A stretch of DNA of 64,000 nucleotides from Flammeovirgaceae bacterium UBA1842 (GTDB lineage: Bacteria; Bacteroidota; Bacteroidia; Cytophagales; Cyclobacteriaceae): assembly GCA_002338655.1 (NCBI GenBank), contig DDIU01000020.1:22195-86194 (forward strand), given 5' to 3'. Positions within the stretch are counted from its first letter, which is position 1. The number at the start of each line of letters is the position of its first letter. Positions 1 through 9,486 of this stretch are shown here, piece after piece. The notes beneath the pieces were generated by a model. It was not told where the DNA came from and did not search any database. It was given only the letters and a program-made list of their open reading frames with translations. Position numbers and translations under genes: made by a program.

Positions 1-937
1 TTACATCATAAACTTTATAACCCGGTTCGTCACAATCATAGGCACCTACGAATATACATAGACCGATACTAACATCTTCTGCATTCGATATTGTATAATT
101 CTCACCCACTTTAACTATCTCGAGCAATGTTGCAGTATACCCAGGACAGTCTCCTAAACTGGAGTTCATAATTGCAGGAAAGGAATAAGATTGATCAAGA
201 ACACCTTTCTGTGTAGCATGTGCAGCTAGGTCTAACTCAACTGCATTTGACTCCAAATCACCTAGGTTATTAATTACGTAAACATCAGCTTTGATGAAGT
301 AAGTCCCATCTGCATATGTCCCAGGCAAAGTAAGTGACTCTGCTGAAGCACCATCAGCAATTTTTAATATAGCCCCAGAAGCATCTGTGATAAGTAACCT
401 TAAGTCTGCAAAATCATATACGTCAAATCGACCATCTTCTTCATCAAATAAATCATAACGAGAAGACCAAGATAGATCTACATTTAAGCCATCACCAGTT
501 GCATTTTCTATTGTAAATTTAACCGTAACTGGAGTAAGAGATGCATTTGCTGTATTAGCACCTATTTCCAAGGTAAAAGTTTCTGTATCCTCTATTAAAT
601 CATCATCCAAAACTTCAATGTCAAAAGATACTGAAGTATCACCTGATTTAATTGTAACTAAATGAGGGATCACGAAATCTTCACCATCAACTGCAGTTCC
701 ATCAATTTGGCTAATTGCTACTTGAACATCAACAGTTTGTGGAGCGCTTAGCGTAATAGTATATGTAAATGCAGAATCTCTCTCCACTAAAGCAGGGATA
801 CTTCCTGGTACGTCAGTAGTCACTGTTATGTTATTAGGTTTAACAGTAGAAAAACCAGTATTATCGTCTTCTGAACAAGCGTTTAAAAACACAAGCACCA
901 GTAGACCAGTAAATATTTTTATAATTATATTTTTCAT
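1..937 (-). CDS. Outer-membrane lipoprotein with Calx-beta-like domain, C-terminus cut by window edge
   Basis: An open frame runs from the ATG at 937 to the left edge without a stop, giving 312 visible codons. The N-terminus has a signal peptide of type II with lipobox LNAC and Cys21, followed by an acidic stretch SEDD. Residues of roughly 35-145 look like a Calx-beta domain: the phrase DDDLIEDTETFTLEIG is typical of that fold. The remainder is a secreted beta-rich region that I do not recognise. It is the fourth gene of the SusC/SusD operon, 13 bp after the preceding lipoprotein gene, so it is probably a surface glycan- or ligand-binding accessory protein in the SusE/SusF position. Membership of a SusE family is inferred from position only. 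The C-terminus and true length cannot be seen. Confidence 0.82.
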   Translation of the reverse strand, partial: MKNIIIKIFTGLLVLVFLNACSEDDNTGFSTVKPNNITVTTDVPGSIPALVERDSAFTYTITLSAPQTVDVQVAISQIDGTAVDGEDFVIPHLVTIKSGDTSVSFDIEVLDDDLIEDTETFTLEIGANTANASLTPVTVKFTIENATGDGLNVDLSWSSRYDLFDEEDGRFDVYDFADLRLLITDASGAILKIADGASAESLTLPGTYADGTYFIKADVYVINNLGDLESNAVELDLAAHATQKGVLDQSYSFPAIMNSSLGDCPGYTATLLEIVKVGENYTISNAEDVSIGLCIFVGAYDCDEPGYKVYDV

Positions 938-950
938 AATTTTATACTAT

Positions 951-1820
951 TTAATTTGGAGTTAAAACTTCTGTATACGTAGTATTACCAGATGAAAATT
1001 CAATAATGTAGGAAAAAGTTATTACCCCAGTAAGTAAATCCACAGAACCAGCCTTAGCCTCCGGCCCTTCAAAACCATATACCTGATTACCATAGAATTG
1101 ACCTAAGTCTTGTTGAGGTATAAATATACTACTACAAACATCCGTAAAAATAGTTGGTGCTTCTCCTGTAGGGGTTGCTAATACGCCAGGCGCCCAAGTC
1201 CCTGCCCTAGAAGTAATATACTCACCAGGTTTTGTTTCAGTTATGATTTGCGTGAATGTAGCTGTTCCACCATCAGAACGAGTAATATTAGATGTGTATA
1301 CACCAGCAAGCTGAGAAACACATGCAACATTTACTGTATATTCCCCATCACCTGGAGACGCATACAATACTCGACCGTCTGCCATGTTAATTTTTGTTCT
1401 AAAAACAAACTTATCACCTACAAGCATATTTTCCCTAGACAATCCAAGACCATCATAAAAATCATTTTCAGAACCAACATTCACTGTGAACGGTGTTTCA
1501 CTGGGAGAAAAAGAAGTTACCTCAACTTCTTCAGAACCATTAAAGCTTTTTACAACTGACAGACTACGTATAGATCCAGTATTGCCGCCATTTTTAAATC
1601 TAACTACAAAATTTAATTCAGCATCTGATATCAATGTCATTGAATCAGTACCTTCTTTTGTAGCACCTAAAAACTTTCCGATAGATTTTGAAGTATCTAC
1701 CAGTCCTCCGCCCTCTTGTGCATCTGCGGTAACAACATCATCTGAGTTGTTACAAGACCAAGTGAATGTCACCAAAAGGGAACAAATTATTAATAAACTA
1801 TATATATTTTTCATATTCAT
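951..1820 (-). CDS. SusE/F-position lipoprotein, unknown domain
   Basis: The protein is 289 aa, with a lipoprotein signal ending in TWSC (Cys23, or Cys21 if the second Met is the start) and then an Asn/Asp-rich linker. The rest is a secreted, probably beta-rich chain with no motif that I can name. Its gene is 11 bp downstream of susD-like and 13 bp upstream of the Calx-beta lipoprotein, so all four genes are probably cotranscribed. Third and fourth genes of such operons usually encode surface lipoproteins that bind the substrate of the SusCD pore, and this is the most likely role. The start MNMKN offers two Met codons two residues apart and the sequence does not decide between them. Confidence 0.75.
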   Translation of the reverse strand: MNMKNIYSLLIICSLLVTFTWSCNNSDDVVTADAQEGGGLVDTSKSIGKFLGATKEGTDSMTLISDAELNFVVRFKNGGNTGSIRSLSVVKSFNGSEEVEVTSFSPSETPFTVNVGSENDFYDGLGLSRENMLVGDKFVFRTKINMADGRVLYASPGDGEYTVNVACVSQLAGVYTSNITRSDGGTATFTQIITETKPGEYITSRAGTWAPGVLATPTGEAPTIFTDVCSSIFIPQQDLGQFYGNQVYGFEGPEAKAGSVDLLTGVITFSYIIEFSSGNTTYTEVLTPN

Positions 1821-1831
1821 TTCAATTTAAA

Positions 1832-3289
1832 TTATTGCATAAACCAAAGCTTGGTTGTCAATTGATCACCTCCTATTTCTGCTGATGCTGCACTATAATT
1901 AGCTGAATTCAGAGTTTGTTCATCGGTAGGATAAAAATATCTTGAAGGTATTTCATTAATTCCACCTTTAGGGTCAATGGCTGGTGAAAGTACCGGTATT
2001 TTGGTTCTTCTCCATTCAGTCCATGCTTCAACTCCTTGACTATATAAAGCTAAATAATTCTGAGTAGCAATATTTACCAAAGCATTTGCAGGAGTATAAC
2101 CAAGGGATAAGATATAAGCCTCAGGATCCATAGCTACCAAGCTTCCATCCTCATTTACAAAACCATTGTAAGTAGCAAATGAAGCACGTATACCTGCATT
2201 AAACATATCTTGTGCTACAACACCCGTAATAAATCCCTTAACTGCAGCTTCTGCCATTAAGAATTTTAATTCGGAATTTGACATGAATGTAGCAGGCAAG
2301 TCAGGTGCTAAGAAATATTCTCCCAGTGCAGATACATTATCATAGTCATATCCACTTTGAACTGGATTATTAATACCTGGTGCTACACCTCGAATGTCTC
2401 CATCTGAATTTGGTTGTGCATATACATTTAATCGTGGGTCATTTAAACCGGACATCATAGTTACAATTGTTTCATTAATTTTCCACTCATTCCGTGTACC
2501 AAACACTACTGTATTCCAGATAGGATTTGCATTTGGATTCACTCCTGTATATTTCAACTGAGCATTGTCTGCATTAGATGTCATAAAAACTCCTGAATTA
2601 ACAATAGCCTGGAGATCAGCAGAAACATTTCTTTTTGCTGAAATTCTCATAAGCATTCTGAATTTTAATGAATTCGCAAATTTCTTCCATTTTAATGCAT
2701 CCCCTGCATACATTAAATCTTGTGTTGAAGAAATTGTTCCTTCACCATCTAAAAGAGGTAATGCGCGATTAATGTCATTAAGAAGACTATCATATACTAC
2801 GTCCTGACTATTGTATATTGGTGTGGTATTGGATGCGGCACCTTGCAAAGCTTCAGTGTATGGAATAGATCCGTACATTTCAGTAAGCACAGAGAATATA
2901 TAAGCTTTCATTACTAATGATACACCCATATTTTTTCTGTTTCCTTCGGCTTGAGCCAACTCGTACATTGCTTTCGCATCTACTAAACCCTCTGCATAAA
3001 ACCCATTCCATGTGGAGTTGATTACACCAGGTCTAACATCATATCGCTCTTCGTCATTATATTGAACTTTCCCCCAGTGTTGAATCCAGGTTTCACCCAT
3101 ATCTCCACCAACAAAAGTACTATATAACCTATCCGCAGTGGCTTCTTGGATACTACCTAACAATAAATCAGATGGTACTACAACAGGCCCATTTGGGTTT
3201 GTGTTTATTTCTTCAAAATCGTTTGTACAAGCCGACATTATCAGAACTACTCCGAATGCCGCTAGTATTGATTTAAATATATTTCTCAT
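1832..3289 (-). CDS. SusD/RagB-family nutrient-binding lipoprotein (SusD-like_2 type)
   Basis: This 485-aa protein is the lid lipoprotein that pairs with the SusC barrel to capture oligosaccharides, peptides or other large nutrients at the outer membrane. The signal ends MSAC with Cys21. It is followed by NDFEEINTNPNGP, a phrase characteristic of the second SusD subfamily (SusD-like_2), and helical TPR-like segments rich in aromatic residues follow, ending in LWFMQ. The gene sits 24 bp downstream of the SusC gene. This subfamily is often linked to substrates other than plain glycans, and no hydrolase gene flanks the operon, so the substrate cannot be deduced. Confidence 0.93.
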   Translation of the reverse strand: MRNIFKSILAAFGVVLIMSACTNDFEEINTNPNGPVVVPSDLLLGSIQEATADRLYSTFVGGDMGETWIQHWGKVQYNDEERYDVRPGVINSTWNGFYAEGLVDAKAMYELAQAEGNRKNMGVSLVMKAYIFSVLTEMYGSIPYTEALQGAASNTTPIYNSQDVVYDSLLNDINRALPLLDGEGTISSTQDLMYAGDALKWKKFANSLKFRMLMRISAKRNVSADLQAIVNSGVFMTSNADNAQLKYTGVNPNANPIWNTVVFGTRNEWKINETIVTMMSGLNDPRLNVYAQPNSDGDIRGVAPGINNPVQSGYDYDNVSALGEYFLAPDLPATFMSNSELKFLMAEAAVKGFITGVVAQDMFNAGIRASFATYNGFVNEDGSLVAMDPEAYILSLGYTPANALVNIATQNYLALYSQGVEAWTEWRRTKIPVLSPAIDPKGGINEIPSRYFYPTDEQTLNSANYSAASAEIGGDQLTTKLWFMQ

Positions 3290-3313
3290 GTTTATGATTT
3301 TTAATGATTAAGA

Positions 3314-6300
3314 TTAAAATTTGAGATTGATATTGAATCCTAAATTCCTAGCAGAAGGTAGTTGAGCATGCTCGATTCCCTGTGCATTATCATTTGAAAA
3401 AGCAGTTTCAGGATCAATATGTGGAACATTAGAGTAAAGAAGTGCCAGATTTCGACCTACAAATGAAACAGAAACACTCTGAAAAGGAGTATTAGCTATT
3501 AGCGATTTAGGTAATGTATAACCTAAGGTAATCTCTCTAAGCTTGATATAACTAGCATCAAATACAGAACCAGCGGCAATACTATTACCAAACGCATTAT
3601 GGTTATAATCCAATGCACTCACTACAACATTATTAGGTACATAATTTGGTGCATCATCTGTACCAATGTTCATTACACCTTTACCAACGATTCCATTCTC
3701 ACGACCAATAAGTGTTTCTTTCAATACACCAGAGTATCTACCCCAAGCATTTGTCATTGTATAAACATCACCACCTATTTTTGCATCAACAACAACTCCT
3801 AATGAAATTCCCTTATAGGAAATATTATTAACAATACCTCCTGTCCAATCTGGAGCTACAGAGCCTAAAACCTTACTTACAGGATCTTTCTGTGGGATAC
3901 CATTCTTATGAATTATATTTCCATCAGAATCTCTCTGAAAGTCAGGGCCAAATAGTGAAGGATAAGGCTGACCTGGAGTTGCAATTACATCAACATTCCA
4001 CTGTCCACCCAAACGAAGGTTGTCCACACCACCTAATGATACAACTTCACTCTTGTTTTTTGCATAGTTTAACCTAAGATCCCACTGAAAATCATTAGTT
4101 TTTATTGGTGTAGCATACAGTTGGACTTCAAATCCCTTGTTGGTCATTTCACCAACATTTCCTACTAATGATGTATAACCTGAAGCACCTGACACATCAA
4201 TATTTACAATTAAATCTTCAGATTTAGCATCATAATAAGTAAAGTCTAATCCAACTCTATTATCTAAAAATTTCAAATCTGCTCCTATTTCTATTGAAGT
4301 AGTAATTTCAGGCTTCAAATCTGGGTTCAACAATAGATTCCCTTTTGTAGCTTCAATAATATTTCCATTCCATTTATCTCTGAAGCTATATACATCCAGT
4401 AACTGATAAGGATCAGTATCTGAACCAACTTGCGCCCAACTTGCTCTAACTTTAGCAAAAGTTAAAATATCTGATTGCAAATCAATTAAATCGGTAATAA
4501 CTGTACTTAAAGATGCTGAAGGATAAAAATATGAGTTGTTTGCTTCAGGCAAAGTACTTGACCAGTCATTTCTAGCTGTTAAATCCAAGAAAACTGCATT
4601 TAAAAACCTCAATTGAGCTGTTCCATAAACACTTTGAACTTCTTTTTTAGAGTCAAAACTAGTCGCTACGATTGGCACACTAGCATTTGCAATTGTATAG
4701 GTTCCTGGAATTTCTAACTCACTTGCAGTTAAAATATTTCTAGATTTATTTTCTCTTCTAAGATTTCCTCCAACAGAAACAGCTAAACCAAATGTCTCAT
4801 TAATATCCTTATCGTAAGTCAATAAGAAATCTGTATTATACTCATAATATGTCCTATCCAATTCTCGATAGAATCCATTAGGAAAATCATTAGAGTTTTT
4901 AGCTCTTTTTATATTCTGAAGTTCCGTAAAAAAGTCAATTCCAGTACGAGCCATCAAACTCAATTCATCAGTAAATTGATAGTTTAGTCGAATGTTACCA
5001 ATCATTCTGTTCTTGTCAAATCCTTGAGTATTATTGTCTAAAATCCAGTATGGATTATTATTAAAGTTTGTATTCCAATCTAATGGAGTACCTGCTGCAG
5101 AGGTTCCATCTGGAGATAGAGGTAAATTATTATAATCCTTTAATGCACCTATATCAACTTGTCTTTGAAACCAAGTAAACTGCTGCATAGGATTATTATT
5201 ATCATAACCACCACCAGGTAGGTTGTCACTTTCAGACTTTATATAATTTACTGAGGTTTCAGCCGATAATTTATCCGATAATTTTGCTCCAGCACTAACC
5301 GCAATTGTATTTCTTTCAAGTCCAGTATTATAAATCATACCATCTTGCTTCATGTTAGTTACAGACAATCTGAAATTAGTATTGTCAGAACCTGCGCTTA
5401 ATGCAACATTATTTGAAATTATAGTACCTGTTTCAAAGAAATCCTTTACGTTATCAGGATGAGAAACCCATGGACTTGGACTTCCAAAAGTACCATCTGC
5501 CCTGTAGTCTTGCCATTGCTGAAAATGAAAACCGTTATCTAGTGCTGGCCCCCAACTTTCATCCTGTCCTCCACTTCCTGAAGACCCATCAATCCAACGA
5601 TATGTTTTATCATCATATCCACCACCATAAGAATTCTGATAGTCTGGTAATCTAAATGGCTTTTGGAATTGCACACTACTGTTAATTGATACACCTAACC
5701 CTTTTGTCTTCTTACCACTTTTAGTAGTAATTAATATAACTCCATTTGCAGCTCTAGATCCGTACAAAGCAGCGGCATTAGCACCCTTAAGTACAGAAAC
5801 ACTTTCCACATCATCAGGGTTAATATCTGCAGCTCCATTTGGAGAGTCTGCTCCACTAAAAGGACCAGCATTTCCCAAATTTTGATTGTTAATAGGAATA
5901 CCATCAACAACAAATAGTGGTTGATTTTCGCCAGTAAGTGAAGATGCGCCTCTTAAAACAATTCTAGAAGAAGATCCAGGAGACCCCGATCCATTTGTAA
6001 CTTGAACACCCGCTATCTGTCCTGTAAGTGAATTAACTATATTTGTTTCCTTTGCTTTTGTTAAAGATTCACCTCCTAAATTCTGAACAGAATATCCAAG
6101 TGCTTTCTTTTCTCTTTCTTGACCAAATGCAGTAACAACAACTTCAGATAGTTGTTTAACATCTGGGGACATCTGAATGTCAATTACAGATCTTGCACCG
6201 ATAGCAACTTCTTCTGTAGCTAAACCGATAAAAGAGAATACCAAAGATCCTCCCTCTGAAGGGACAGACAATTTAAAGTTACCGTCAATATCGGTAACAG

Positions 6301-6460
6301 TACCAGTTGTCGTACCCTTAAGTACAACGTTTACTCCAGGTAAGGTTGATCCGTCTTCAACTGACGTCACTTTACCTGACACTGTACGTTCTTGAGCCCA
6401 CGAATCGCTGAAAGCGAATGCGAACATCAACATGAAACTAAGTAGTAAAAACTTCCTCAT
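3314..6460 (-). CDS. SusC/RagA-family TonB-linked outer membrane receptor
   Basis: This 1048-aa protein has a signal peptide of about 22 residues (ending SWA), an N-terminal carboxypeptidase-D regulatory-like domain (about 25-100, with the phrase GTVTDIDGNFKLSVP), the linker LSEVVVTAFG, a plug domain (about 115-235, containing LRGASSL and PLFVVDGIPI) and a 22-strand-type barrel ending in the terminal Phe of NINLKF. It imports substrate using TonB-derived energy together with the SusD-like lipoprotein encoded 24 bp downstream. It is the first gene of the operon. Its upstream region carries a duplicated motif at 6548-6618. No sigma/anti-sigma pair is visible beside it, so regulation is probably by another mechanism. 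Confidence 0.96.
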   Translation of the reverse strand: MRKFLLLSFMLMFAFAFSDSWAQERTVSGKVTSVEDGSTLPGVNVVLKGTTTGTVTDIDGNFKLSVPSEGGSLVFSFIGLATEEVAIGARSVIDIQMSPDVKQLSEVVVTAFGQEREKKALGYSVQNLGGESLTKAKETNIVNSLTGQIAGVQVTNGSGSPGSSSRIVLRGASSLTGENQPLFVVDGIPINNQNLGNAGPFSGADSPNGAADINPDDVESVSVLKGANAAALYGSRAANGVILITTKSGKKTKGLGVSINSSVQFQKPFRLPDYQNSYGGGYDDKTYRWIDGSSGSGGQDESWGPALDNGFHFQQWQDYRADGTFGSPSPWVSHPDNVKDFFETGTIISNNVALSAGSDNTNFRLSVTNMKQDGMIYNTGLERNTIAVSAGAKLSDKLSAETSVNYIKSESDNLPGGGYDNNNPMQQFTWFQRQVDIGALKDYNNLPLSPDGTSAAGTPLDWNTNFNNNPYWILDNNTQGFDKNRMIGNIRLNYQFTDELSLMARTGIDFFTELQNIKRAKNSNDFPNGFYRELDRTYYEYNTDFLLTYDKDINETFGLAVSVGGNLRRENKSRNILTASELEIPGTYTIANASVPIVATSFDSKKEVQSVYGTAQLRFLNAVFLDLTARNDWSSTLPEANNSYFYPSASLSTVITDLIDLQSDILTFAKVRASWAQVGSDTDPYQLLDVYSFRDKWNGNIIEATKGNLLLNPDLKPEITTSIEIGADLKFLDNRVGLDFTYYDAKSEDLIVNIDVSGASGYTSLVGNVGEMTNKGFEVQLYATPIKTNDFQWDLRLNYAKNKSEVVSLGGVDNLRLGGQWNVDVIATPGQPYPSLFGPDFQRDSDGNIIHKNGIPQKDPVSKVLGSVAPDWTGGIVNNISYKGISLGVVVDAKIGGDVYTMTNAWGRYSGVLKETLIGRENGIVGKGVMNIGTDDAPNYVPNNVVVSALDYNHNAFGNSIAAGSVFDASYIKLREITLGYTLPKSLIANTPFQSVSVSFVGRNLALLYSNVPHIDPETAFSNDNAQGIEHAQLPSARNLGFNINLKF

Positions 6461-6547
6461 ATTGTTTTGTTTAGGTTTAATTTATAAAATGTTAATGCAT
6501 AAACTTAGAACTAAATTGGCGAAACATAAACTTTTACACTAAAAAAA

Positions 6548-6618
6548 TAACGTATATGGGGGGATTTTCAGAATAATGTTCTCACGTAAATAAAAATTAC
6601 TAACGTAATTTGGGGGAT
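6548..6618 (-). promoter_or_regulatory. Duplicated TAACGT-N4/5-GGGGGAT motif upstream of the SusC operon
   Basis: Two same-orientation copies occur at 6548-6565 (TAACGT, 4 nt, six G, AT) and 6601-6618 (TAACGT, 5 nt, five G, AT), with start-to-start spacing of 53 bp (about five helical turns). A third CACGTAAA half-site lies between them near 6583. On the transcribed minus strand they read ATCCCCC...ACGTTA and lie about 90-160 bp before the SusC start. The arrangement looks like paired binding sites for a transcription factor. The assignment is inference, and the factor is not encoded nearby. Confidence 0.5.
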
Positions 6619-6628
6619 GTTATAAAAT

Positions 6629-8551
6629 TCATTCAATATTTACAATTTTAAATTCTATTCTACGATTCAATTGACGATTTTCTTCAGAATCATTGGGGGC
6701 AACAGGTTCGGTTGAGCCAAAGCCAATAAAATCTACCTGAACTGGATTAATGCCTTTATTGATTAGGTATGAGTAAACACTTTTGGCCCTTTTTTCAGAT
6801 AAAACCTGATTATATGCATCAGATCCTACATTGTCTGTATGCCCACTGATTTGAATGACAATATTGGAATTGGCTCTTAGAAAGGAGATGACCTTTTCGA
6901 GTTCGGTTTTTGACTTGTCTTCAAGTTCATATTTGTCCGTTTCAAAAAACAGGTTATTCAATTTGGTAGTTGCACCCTTTTTTAATGGCGAAAGTAAAAT
7001 GTCCTTTCTCACTGGCATAGGGTTTTCCCCCAATTGATAGGAGAATGTATTGCTTTGAAATAGATAGCCTTCTTTCTCTATATATAAGGCGTATTCCGAA
7101 CCCTCCGTCAATACCATTAAATACTCTCCTGTAATAGAATCTGATCCAACTAAAGAAATTCGCTGATCCAGCCTTAAATCATATAATTCGATTTTGGCTT
7201 TTAATGGGACAAGTGTTCGTTCGTCTTTAACATTTCCATATACAAAGGAGGTTTTGAATTCAACTCTTTGAGATTGTGGCATAGTAAACTCATAAATAAT
7301 GCCTTTCCTTTCCTTTGAACTATTATCTTCATTGGAATAGTAACCCTTTTCACCATCAGCTGTAATAAATAAGGAAACCTGATCCTTACCATCATTAATT
7401 GGTGCACCCAGATTCTTTGGAGTACTCCACTCGCTCCCATTTTGATTGGAGTAATAAATGTCAAACCCACCAAAGCCGGGTAGGCCATTGGTTGCATAGT
7501 ATAGTGTCTTGTTATTTGGATGAATGAAAGGTGAAACCTCATCACCGACTGTATTTATCCCCCTACCAAGGTTTACGGGTTTAGACCATACATTATTGTC
7601 ATTTTTGGTCGAGACCCAAATATCCCTACTTCCTACCCCCCCACTACGATTTGAAATAAAAAATAGGCGTCTGCCATCTGCTGATAAACTTGGTTGGGAG
7701 TCCCATGCCATAGAATTTACATTTGGCCCCATATTTTCAGGAGTCGACCAGACTTCTCCTGTTTTGGTACTTATATATAAATCACAGCTGCCATAACCTG
7801 GGCGTCCTGCACAAGAAGTAAATATAAGTGTTCTTCCATCTGCTGAAAGTGTGCAGGTACCTTCGTTGTTTTGCGAATTTATATTATCAGAAATCGATTC
7901 CGGAATCCCCCATTGACCTTTTTCATTTTTAGTGGATATTACCAGGTCCTCATCGTGCTGCATGGTTGTTCCCAATCGCCTAGTGTAAATGATCGATTTT
8001 TGATCTACAGAAAGCACTGGAAAATACTGCATTGGAAATGCATTGATGGTATCACTCAATGGGCGAGGGTTGAATTCAGCAGCAACTGAAGCATTATCTA
8101 TAGCGTATTGTGCATTAGACTTAATTTTTGTGGCCTCATCTATCCTTGCTTGATTTCTAGGGTTATAAGCCAGATATTTATTTATATAATCAATGGCCTC
8201 ATTATAATTACTTTGCTTGAGATACAGCTCACCAAGCTCAAAGTAGGATGCAGCATTGTTGCCTTTATTAAGGTCTATTACCTTAAGTAATAATGATTCG
8301 GCTTTTGACAGTTCCCCCTTAGCCTTGTATATCACACCTAGTCTAAAGTATGCTTCATGGAAGTTCTTATCCTTGGCTATGGCCTGCTCCAACAAATCAA
8401 TGGCTTGTACATATTGTCCTCTAACCCTGAAGTTATCAGCGTCATAATATAAAGCTGCTGCTTTTTTGGAATGCGTGCTCAAACGGCTTTGTGCAGTACC
8501 TATCTGAAAAGCAAAAAGGGTGACAAAAATTAGAGGTAATATATTCTTCAT
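6629..8551 (-). CDS. PorE-like envelope protein: TPR, PD40 propeller, CRD and OmpA peptidoglycan-binding domain
   Basis: The protein is 640 aa with a cleavable signal peptide (about 1-20). In order it shows three or so TPR motifs (about 30-140), at least four PD40/WD40-like propeller blades (phrases such as LSADGRTLIFTS and LSADGRRLFFISN, about 170-420), a carboxypeptidase-regulatory-like beta domain (about 435-520) and an OmpA C-terminal domain (about 525-640, with GHTDNVGSDAYN and EKRAKSV, which carry the peptidoglycan-binding Asp and Arg). This exact order is that of PorE of the type IX secretion system, which anchors the ring complex to the cell wall. Paralogues outside the T9SS are common in this phylum, and this copy has no lipobox and no por genes beside it, so its link to T9SS is inference. 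Confidence 0.85.
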   Translation of the reverse strand: MKNILPLIFVTLFAFQIGTAQSRLSTHSKKAAALYYDADNFRVRGQYVQAIDLLEQAIAKDKNFHEAYFRLGVIYKAKGELSKAESLLLKVIDLNKGNNAASYFELGELYLKQSNYNEAIDYINKYLAYNPRNQARIDEATKIKSNAQYAIDNASVAAEFNPRPLSDTINAFPMQYFPVLSVDQKSIIYTRRLGTTMQHDEDLVISTKNEKGQWGIPESISDNINSQNNEGTCTLSADGRTLIFTSCAGRPGYGSCDLYISTKTGEVWSTPENMGPNVNSMAWDSQPSLSADGRRLFFISNRSGGVGSRDIWVSTKNDNNVWSKPVNLGRGINTVGDEVSPFIHPNNKTLYYATNGLPGFGGFDIYYSNQNGSEWSTPKNLGAPINDGKDQVSLFITADGEKGYYSNEDNSSKERKGIIYEFTMPQSQRVEFKTSFVYGNVKDERTLVPLKAKIELYDLRLDQRISLVGSDSITGEYLMVLTEGSEYALYIEKEGYLFQSNTFSYQLGENPMPVRKDILLSPLKKGATTKLNNLFFETDKYELEDKSKTELEKVISFLRANSNIVIQISGHTDNVGSDAYNQVLSEKRAKSVYSYLINKGINPVQVDFIGFGSTEPVAPNDSEENRQLNRRIEFKIVNIE

Positions 8552-8597
8552 AGTAAACTAAACTATGAATCTCTAACGAGAATTACCAGATTAGATT

Positions 8598-9476
8598 TTA
8601 AATGGTGTGGTTGGCCTTTGTTGTTTTAAGGGTATTTAATAAAAGTGAGGCTATTGTCATAGGCCCTACCCCTCCAGGAACAGGGGTAATAAAGGAAGCT
8701 TTTTCAGCCACTTCTTCGAAATCAACATCACCACTTAATACATAACCTCTTGTGTTTTCAGAGGTGGTGATTCTGGTAATGCCAACATCAACCACTGCTG
8801 CACCGTCTTTCACCATATCTGCCTTTATTAACGAAGGTTTGCCCGTAGCTACGATAAGTATATCGGCTTGACGTGTATGGCTGGCCAGATCTTGAGTATG
8901 AATATGGCAAACCGTAACCGTTGCCAATTCATGATATGCCATTATGGTGCTCATTGGTGCGCCTACTGTACGGCTATTGCCCACCATAACACAGTGTTTA
9001 CCCTTAATATCAATTTTATACCTCTTTAATAACTCTACTATTCCAAATGGAGTGGCTGGAAGTAGTCCAGGGTTTTTTGAAGTGATTCTACCATAATTTT
9101 CATTTGTAAAACCGTCAACATCCTTATGGGGCAATATTTTGTCAGTGACTTTTGCTGCTGAAATGTGAGCGGGTAAGGGCAACTGGACAATAAGTCCATC
9201 GATGTCATTGTCTAAATTGATCCTATCGATTTCGGTCATCAATTTGGCCTCTGAAATTGTTTCAGGGAAATTGAGCAAGGTATATTCAAAGCCCACTTTT
9301 TTGCAGGCCTTGATTTTGTTATTAACATAGGTTTGGCTGGCTCCGTCATCACCAACTAGTATAGCAGCTAAATGTGGTGCTTTATGACCATTTTTCTTAA
9401 GAATAGCAACTTCCTCTGCTATTTCATTTTTAATATCATCGGCCACCTTACGGCCATCTAAAATTGTAGCTGCCAT
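8598..9476 (-). CDS. folD: Bifunctional methylenetetrahydrofolate dehydrogenase / methenyltetrahydrofolate cyclohydrolase FolD
   Basis: FolD interconverts 5,10-methylene-, 5,10-methenyl- and 10-formyl-tetrahydrofolate in the cytoplasm using NADP. The 292-aa length is normal for the family. The signatures VQLPLP (near 97) and the C-terminal PGGVGPMT are present, as is the nucleotide-binding phrase VGNSRTVGAP in the second domain. The active-site Lys lies in the YVNNKIKACKKVG stretch near 50-60. The gene starts 10 bp after the lepA stop, so it is probably cotranscribed with lepA from the promoter near 11315. Confidence 0.97.
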   Translation of the reverse strand: MAATILDGRKVADDIKNEIAEEVAILKKNGHKAPHLAAILVGDDGASQTYVNNKIKACKKVGFEYTLLNFPETISEAKLMTEIDRINLDNDIDGLIVQLPLPAHISAAKVTDKILPHKDVDGFTNENYGRITSKNPGLLPATPFGIVELLKRYKIDIKGKHCVMVGNSRTVGAPMSTIMAYHELATVTVCHIHTQDLASHTRQADILIVATGKPSLIKADMVKDGAAVVDVGITRITTSENTRGYVLSGDVDFEEVAEKASFITPVPGGVGPMTIASLLLNTLKTTKANHTI

Positions 9477-9486
9477 TGTCTGTCTA

